From Isohypsibius dastychi (taxonomy: Eukaryota > Tardigrada > Eutardigrada > Parachela > Isohypsibiidae), in NCBI GenBank assembly GCA_034696485.1, contig JAQIWT010000267.1, positions 1 through 25,363 of the forward strand: a stretch of DNA of 25,363 nt, written 5' to 3'. Every line of letters starts with the position of its first letter. Positions within the stretch are counted from its first letter, which is position 1. The notes below the pieces were generated by a model, which did not search any database, was not told the DNA's origin, and saw only the letters and a program-made list of their open reading frames with translations. Shown here piece by piece: positions 19,367 to 25,363 of this stretch. The position numbers were made by a program, and so were the translations under genes.

Positions 19367-20828
19367 ATGGAATTCTTATTTGGAAAACGAAAAACTCCTG
19401 AGCAGTTGATGCGGGAAAACCAGCGGACGTTGAATAAAGCGATGCGGGATTTGGATCGTGAGCGAGCTCGAATGGAACAACAAGAGAAGAAGATTATCAT
19501 CGATATCAAAAAGATGGCCAAGGATGGACAAATGGTAAATACATGATTGAGCCGAAATCGATTTCCTGTTTTGCTTATGATCGGAATTGCAGGAATCGGT
19601 AAAGGTGATGGCCAAAGACCTCGTCAGAACCAGAAGATATGTCAAGAAATTTATCATGATGCGCGCGAATATCCAAGCAGTTTCCTTGAAAATTACCGGA
19701 TTAAAATCGACAAATGCAATGGCGCAGGCGATGAAAGGAGTTACCAAGGCTATGGGACAAATGAATAAGCAGGTCTGGACTGCTTTTGATTAAAAATGTT
19801 GTCAGCGTTTTTTATTTGCATACTTTTTGTGATTTAGATGAATCTTCCGCAAATTTCAAAGATCATGCAGGAGTTTGAAAAGCAGTCGGAAATTATGGAT
19901 ATGAAAGAGGAGATGATGAATGACGTGATGGACGACGCCATGGGTGATGATGACGATGAGGAAGAGACGTTAGTATTCTTTTGTTTATTCGCATTACTCA
20001 CGCAGACTAATTATCTAATCTTTTGCTTGGCCTTTTATTTATCGAGTTATTCCGCCTACGTAGTAATTCTATAGTTTAGCTATCCGCATATTGCAACGGT
20101 GGCGAAGCCGCAAATCTTTTCCGTTTGATCAAATCTGTCAGTCTAAGTATTTTGAAGTATTGGAGCATTATATTTTATGTTTAAATTTTTTAAATATATC
20201 GATATTTTCATTCAAAAATTGACAAAATCATCACGCATTTGAGAAGTTCGAAGAGTTTCATTCAATTTTCACCATTCTCTATCGAAATGGCCAGGTCGGA
20301 TTTCCAGATTGCAGGAATATCCTCAAAATCGTATTGAATCGGTTTCAAAAAACTCGTGGTTTTTGCGGAACTTTGAAATGTTTAGCAATATCAACAAGAA
20401 GAGCCTTTTAGACACCAGTGATTTATTAATCCTTAATAACTAGTAATAATTGCTGATTGTTATTGAATAATAATTATTAATTTTTATGGAATTTTCGAAT
20501 TCATTTGAAATAACCATAAATTTTCGTCAAACAAATTTGCTCAAACTTTCAAACAACGGCCGTCGTCGAATCTGTTTTTATGCTCAACTCGTTTCCGAAA
20601 AATACGCGTTTGGTTAATCTTTTTTTTCTTCACAGTGAAATGGTCGTGAACAAAGTTCTAGATGAACTTGGTCTTCAAATCGCAGATCAAGTCGGCGGAC
20701 TGCCCATCGCCCAGGGATCAGTCAACCCATCGGCTGTCAAGAAACCGGTGGCCGGAGCTCTTCCGGCTGGCGGAAGTGATCTCGATGCCGATTTGGAAGC
20801 TCGTCTCAATGAATTACGTCGTGAATAA
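19367..20828 (+). CDS. CHMP2A: Charged multivesicular body protein 2A (ESCRT-III, Vps2)
   Basis: ESCRT-III subunit that, with Vps24, caps Snf7 filaments and recruits Vps4 for membrane scission. Exons 19367-19534, 19593-19772, 19838-19968, 20636-20828; all in phase; 223 aa (human 222). Visible: MEFLFGKRKTPEQLMRENQR (helix 1, basic), MAKDLVRTRRYVKKF, MRANIQAVSLKI, AMAQAMKGVTKAMG, PQISKIMQEFEKQSEIMDMK and an acidic DDAMGDDDDEEE stretch. The C-terminal MIT-interacting motif is DLEARLNELRRE, matching the MIM1 consensus that binds Vps4. The third intron (667 nt) is long for this locus. CHMP2A fits better than CHMP2B. Probably cotranscriptionally regulated with PRPF19 only through shared upstream sequence. 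Confidence 0.97.
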
Positions 20829-21152
20829 AGCTTGAATATACATTCCCTCTTTTCCTGTTTCTCGACTTGCTATCGAGGTCATTGCGTATTGCCATTAGTC
20901 TGCATATGGTGGACATCATTTTTTAAGCTGGATATTTCCTTATTCGTTTCTTGCTGTTTGGAAACTTTTTTAGGTGACTGCCCTGACTTTTTGGTATTTA
21001 TCCATATAGAACCGCATATCGCATCCGATACGGAATTTTCGTCAAAAAACTAGGGAATCAACAAGAAAACACATTTTTGCAAATCGAGATTATTTTTTCT
21101 TCGCACCCAAATGCTTCAAACAAAAATTTTTGGTTAAGGAAACAACTCGTTC
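20829..21152. other. Convergent 3' region of CHMP2A and UTP25
   Basis: About 320 AT-rich nt between two stop codons facing each other. Nothing else seen. Confidence 0.45.
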
Positions 21153-24100
21153 TTAGTCATCATTTTCCGGACTTGTCACAAACATATGAGCAGGTTTATC
21201 CGACAGCAACATCGAAGAAGCCTTTTGTGATCCGACAATTGGGGATAAGGGAAAAGCATCAAATTTGGAGAATAAAGAGTCGACGGTGAACTGATGGAGT
21301 TCCGTTCCATCTCCAGTGATCATCATGTTGGATAATTCCGAATAATAATGCGAATAATGTGGCAGCTCGTAGAAAAGCAGATGATGAATTCCGCGAACAT
21401 GATACCTGAAAAGAAAGTAAAAATTTACCCACAAACAAAAAACCCAGAATAAATCAAGTTTAGGTTTCGTAGTTTGAGAAAAGTTAGAAGTCAAGAAAAA
21501 AAATCATTTTTTATGAAACGAAGTTTTGTTGTACCGTCTGAAGAAATGGAACCGTTCTGTGTATAGCAAAAAATGTTTCTTTCCATGGAAGAACAGATCT
21601 CTCGCGCGTGCGACTTTCGAAGTTGAGGAATATTCACAGATCTGGACGAAACTGATATCTTCTCGTTTCATATGATTCCGGATCCGGACAAAATCAAAGT
21701 ACGACGGGATGAATATCATCGTCTGATTTTTTCCTGATTCCAGAAACTGGGGTAGAATCTGTCAACAAAAATAAAACAAGCTAAAAACCTTCTTTCGGAA
21801 TGAATCAAGATTAAAACAAAGAGATACCTTTTCAGTGAAATACTTGAACCGAAGATCGCTTATAGTATGGAAATCGTTTCCGGCAATGCGATGAAATGTG
21901 TGCGGCGTCGCAATCACAACCGAAGAAATCGTGGGGTTTGCGACAATGAACTTTGTCGTCACAGAACCGGCATAATCTTAAATAAAAAGGAATATAAAAG
22001 CTGACAAAAAATATTCCAAGCCGTGTTTCCACCAAACGGCAGAAATCCAGACAAACTCCAGATAAATCGAGAGAATTTCCGAAAACAGTTTTGCACGAGT
22101 CTCAAACTAAAGAAAGCCTATGTTTTTTCCGAGAATCAGCATACAGATCCCTCGAAAATCGATTGAGAAACTCACTTGAACAAGATCGATTGATCAAGGA
22201 CTGCAGTTCAGGACACCGGAAGTGACTGAAAATAACTGTCTGCCGGTAAAGCTGACTCCATCCATTCAATGTCCAAGAGCGAACTCGAGTAAAATCGACA
22301 TTCCGCGTTTCTTTTGGCTGGCGATGCAGGTGCTTCATGATATGCTGTAAGGCAAAAAATAAATCATTGCTGTATCCAACCAAATTCCAAAAAATGGGAA
22401 TCAACGAAAAAAAATCGAGGTGAAATAACAAATGCGCCGCAAGTGCCTTACCGTAACATGCTCCCAATTTTGCATCAAAAAAATATCCGCCTGGTCCATC
22501 ACCAAAATTTCGATACTTGATAAGAAATCATATTCGTACTGCTTCTCTCCTTCATTCCCAATAATCATCCGTAGTCCGAGCGGTGACGCAATAATAATAT
22601 CCGCCGAATAAAATTCCGTGAATAACTTTAAAGTTTTTTTGGCAATGCCGATTCCAATGCGAAAACAATCATCAGTATTCCCGGCGAATATCTCCCGGAA
22701 ATCTTCCGGTCGATCTGAGTTCGTTACGGGATCTTTGCTGTTCCATCCAAATTCATCCATGAATCGCTTCCGGTTCATGACTTGCATGTCGTCTGTTGCA
22801 GCCAGCAAATCCGCCATTATTTCGAATATTTGCAGAGCACTTCGCCGAAATGGGACTAGGATGAGAACTTTTGGTCGAGTGAAGCCTTGGTCGCGAAATT
22901 CGGACTGGTCTTTCAAAGCACGGGTAAGTTTTGCGTTGTGAGATATCACCCGACTTCTCGTTCTGAAAACAATAGCATCGTGAGCTGAAGAAATCAACAC
23001 AACGTATATCCAGAACATTTCAAAGCACAAAAAAATGAAATCATTCTCGAATCTGCCGACTTGAAATTAACATTTTCGCGGTAATATTTTCGAAAACCAA
23101 CGTCCCAAAGCATTGAAATCTTCGATTGAAAATTAATGCACAAAAACATTTTGTCATCTTTTATTTTTATTGAAAATATTTTCGAAAAAAATGGTTAAAT
23201 CGTTTTATTGAAAGTATTTTCCGAAAAAAATGGTTAAATCGTTTTAAGAATTCCTTACGAACTTCAAAACGTGATTGAGGATGTGAATACAATAGGCTCG
23301 TTTGGAGCAGAGATCTGATTTATGGGCGAACGAGTGAAAATCGACGTATGAGTTCAGAATGGAGAAGACTTCCGTTGATTTCTCGCTCCACTCGTCTTTC
23401 AGTTCCCGAACGTTTTTCAAAAGATTCGCACGAATCTAAAGTAATCACAGCGGTTATGAACGAGGATTTAAAATTTACACAAAAATAAACTTACGTGAAC
23501 ATTTTGAATCGGTGTGACAACCGGTGGCTTCACCGTTTCTGAAGTTACTTCCGGTACTTTGTAGATCATCGTCCCCAATACATTCCACTGAAAATAAAAG
23601 CAAAATTTCAGCAATCAAAAACAAATTTCATTCAGCGCCAGAAAGAAATGAGTTTTACCTTCAGTTCCGATTCGCGAAATCGAGGGAGGCTTTTGATAGC
23701 ATCCGCCGCAGCGTCCGGAAGAACTATCTCAAGATGTTTGACAAACGGATCTGCAACGAACGAAATGGATTCATACAATTCCGCCATCTATTTTAAACCC
23801 CAAGAAAGATCTATTCAAACCGAGAAAAAACGAAAATGTCAAGAGTTCCCACAGTTGTACAGACTTTCATTCCGCAACTATTCGTAGAACAAAAATTCCC
23901 CACCTTCGTCCAGAATAGCATCTGTTCCTGCATCATCACCAACTTCTTCATCCAGAAGTATACCAGTCTCCGACTGTGTGATTCGTAGATATGTTTCCTT
24001 CACTTCCGGTTCGATATATTTCCCTTGCAAACTGCTTTTATCCTTGAAAATCTCCGTCAACTGCTGAGATGCAGACGTCTGATCCTCGATTTCTTCCGCA

Positions 24101-24279
24101 GATTCAGATTCCGACGGTACATCGTCAGTCAACGCGATCCCAGTTTTCAATCTAGAAAAAAACGGAACTGTTGAAGACACTGCTGATGTTAACGCACGAT
24201 CCGAAGCAACAATACCGTTTCTGTTTGAAACCAGCTCGTTTTGCAACTTGAGAACTCTTTCTCGGACTGACTTTTCCAC
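21153..24279 (-). CDS. UTP25: U3 snoRNA-associated protein Utp25 (Def/DIEXF family)
   Basis: Nucleolar SSU-processome factor for 18S rRNA processing; the fold is a helicase-like pair of domains without functional ATPase motifs. Nine exons: 24279-23944, 23787-23659, 23587-23495, 23435-23263, 22962-22452, 22344-22176, 21976-21828, 21758-21535, 21405-21153; about 678 aa. Acidic N-terminus ([11 protein letters not shown]), then [137 protein letters not shown] and LLFYELP. These match Utp25 in order; the Walker A and DEAD residues are replaced (FR, DQAD) as in the family. The end of exon 1 is the weakest junction: I used a GTTGGT donor and an acceptor TTAAAATAG, since an in-frame TAG precedes the next exon's ATG. 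Confidence 0.93.
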
Positions 24280-24913
24280 GCTTCATAATTCAAATCCAGG
24301 TTTCAGAGCTGTACGAAAACTTAGCGAAAAATGTCAACCGATCACTCAAACCACCTAGCTGTTCTTTCTTCGAGTGCGGTGATTCGTGTTACAAGGAAGG
24401 TTAAACGAACGAGCTCAATCTCAAAACGAAAACAATCGAATTTTCAGTGGGGAGATTGCGCTAAGCGCAAAAAGCGATGACACCATGCCACCATCCATTT
24501 TCAAATCAACCAATCTCGGTCGGTATGGGCCCGAATGGATGGGACCATGCAAAATCGAGTTTGGCGCCACGACATCCATCAGAATGGATGGCACTGATGG
24601 GTGTGACGTCAATATTCAGAGGGTTCATTTTCAGCACCATCGCCATCGCCATCCCTTTTGGGCTTAGCGCAATCAACCCAGTTACTGTATGCGTGACTCA
24701 CGCAGCGTGAGCGTGATGTCGAAATCGTCACCAGAAGCGGCTGGAGCCTTGATCAACGTGCTTAAACCACCAGGGGGGGAGGGCTCATGATAATGAATCA
24801 GCATTGTGAAATTTTAATTGGAGAAGAAAGAATATCTCGCTCACGAGTTTGTTTCCAGTATGAACTTTGTTTCCAGCGTTGCCGTTGACTAATCGTTAAT
24901 CGTCTGCTACAGC
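24280..24913. promoter_or_regulatory. Divergent region between UTP25 and the chromodomain gene
   Basis: About 630 nt between two divergent starts, interrupted by a small inverted-repeat element (24454-24674). It also includes a G7 run near 24772 and a short palindromic stretch (CTCACGCAGCGTGAG, 24698-24712). Confidence 0.45.
24454..24674. mobile_element. MITE-like element, 221 bp, with terminal inverted repeats
   Basis: The left end GATTGCGCTAAGCGCAAAA (from 24454) is matched inversely by TTTTGGGCTTAGCGCAATC ending at 24674, with a further CATCG/CGATG pair inside. Terminal inverted repeats are about 20-25 nt. The interior carries CCATCCAT/ATGGATGG inverted words. No coding capacity. Flanking sequence does not show an unambiguous target-site duplication. 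Confidence 0.6.
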
Positions 24914-25363
24914 ATGACTGGGAAGAAACAAAATGCGAACTTGAAAGGCACCGTGATGGGAGGAAGTGGCCGGAAGCGACGACCAGCCAGGGGAAGGGTT
25001 CCTGGCCCGGAAAATCTGTACATCTCCAAATCTATTCTCGCTCACCGAGAAGTCCCTCCGCCGACCGACCCAAATGAACCACATGTTCGCAGCGTCTACT
25101 TTCTCGTCGAGTGGGAAGGTAAGCATCTATGAGAAATGGGAAACAAAAAGTCTGAAAAGCCGTAGGGGTGCTCCTGTTCTCCGGAAGCCAGGAATATTAC
25201 TCGACCGAACCTCTCTCGGTGTTGAACTGTGAAGACCGCCAGGGTGTCCCGGAAGTTTTTGATATCTGTCATTGTGAATCGAATTTTGTGTCGCATCAGA
25301 GGTTTCAGTGGTAAAAACCAATCTTTGCTGTTTTCTTCTTTGCAGGATATTCGCTTGGAGAGG
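24914..25363 (+). CDS. Chromodomain protein, N-terminal part (cut by window edge)
   Basis: Probable chromatin protein reading methylated histone tails. Exon 1 24914-25118, exon 2 from 25346 to the edge; intron phase 1 (GTAAGC / TTTGCAG). After a basic, Gly/Lys/Arg-rich N-terminus (GRKRRPARGR), LYISKSILAHRE and YFLVEWEG joined to YSLGE form the first half of a chromodomain (consensus Y.VEKIL..R...YLVKWKGYS..). Between the two strands is an insert, PPPTDPNEPHVRS, longer than in HP1 or Polycomb. The rest of the domain and any SET, shadow or helicase domain lie outside the window, so the family cannot be decided. Confidence 0.75.

Overview
The window is animal nuclear DNA. Its genes are interrupted by many short GT-AG introns (most about 50-180 nt), lie close together on both strands, and encode metazoan proteins: a CYP2-like P450, a class A GPCR, Derlin, aspartylglucosaminidase, Prp19, CHMP2, Utp25 and IMP1. 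Gene density and small introns suggest a compact invertebrate genome, probably ecdysozoan (nematode or tardigrade grade). I cannot name the species. Gene models below come from conceptual splicing: donor/acceptor sites were accepted only when intron phase was consistent and the joined protein matched the family.

Layout, left to right: 5' part of a microsomal P450 (-); a short UBAP1/MVB12-like ESCRT-I subunit (+); Derlin-1-like ERAD protein (-); a decayed DPH7 WD40 gene (-) with an in-frame TAG and an unresolved 5' half; a repeat-rich gap; an aminergic-like GPCR (+) whose only intron carries a poly-G/poly-C inverted repeat; a 1.7 kb gap; a four-exon VHS-FYVE-UIM-RING gene (-); a 379-bp foldback repeat; aspartylglucosaminidase in at least ten exons (-), with a second, differently built foldback repeat inside its first intron; mitochondrial inner-membrane peptidase 1 (+, single exon); Prp19 in eleven exons (-), head-to-head with CHMP2A/Vps2 (+); Utp25 in nine exons (-), convergent with CHMP2A; a small MITE-like element between Utp25 and a chromodomain gene (+) that runs off the right edge.

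The most unusual item is the VHS-FYVE-UIM-RING gene. It is clearly Hrs/Vps27 (ESCRT-0) in its first ~280 residues, but instead of the Hrs coiled-coil/clathrin-binding tail it ends in an IAP-type RING finger, all splice junctions being in phase. This would put a ubiquitin ligase and the ubiquitin-cargo receptor in one endosomal protein. Its FYVE domain has lost the two histidines of the basic PI3P-binding motif, which suggests altered membrane targeting. Two other ESCRT proteins (UBAP1-like ESCRT-I and CHMP2 ESCRT-III) lie in the same 20 kb. The genes do not form an operon; the remaining functions (ERAD, lysosomal hydrolysis, splicing, ribosome biogenesis, mitochondrial processing) are unrelated housekeeping roles.
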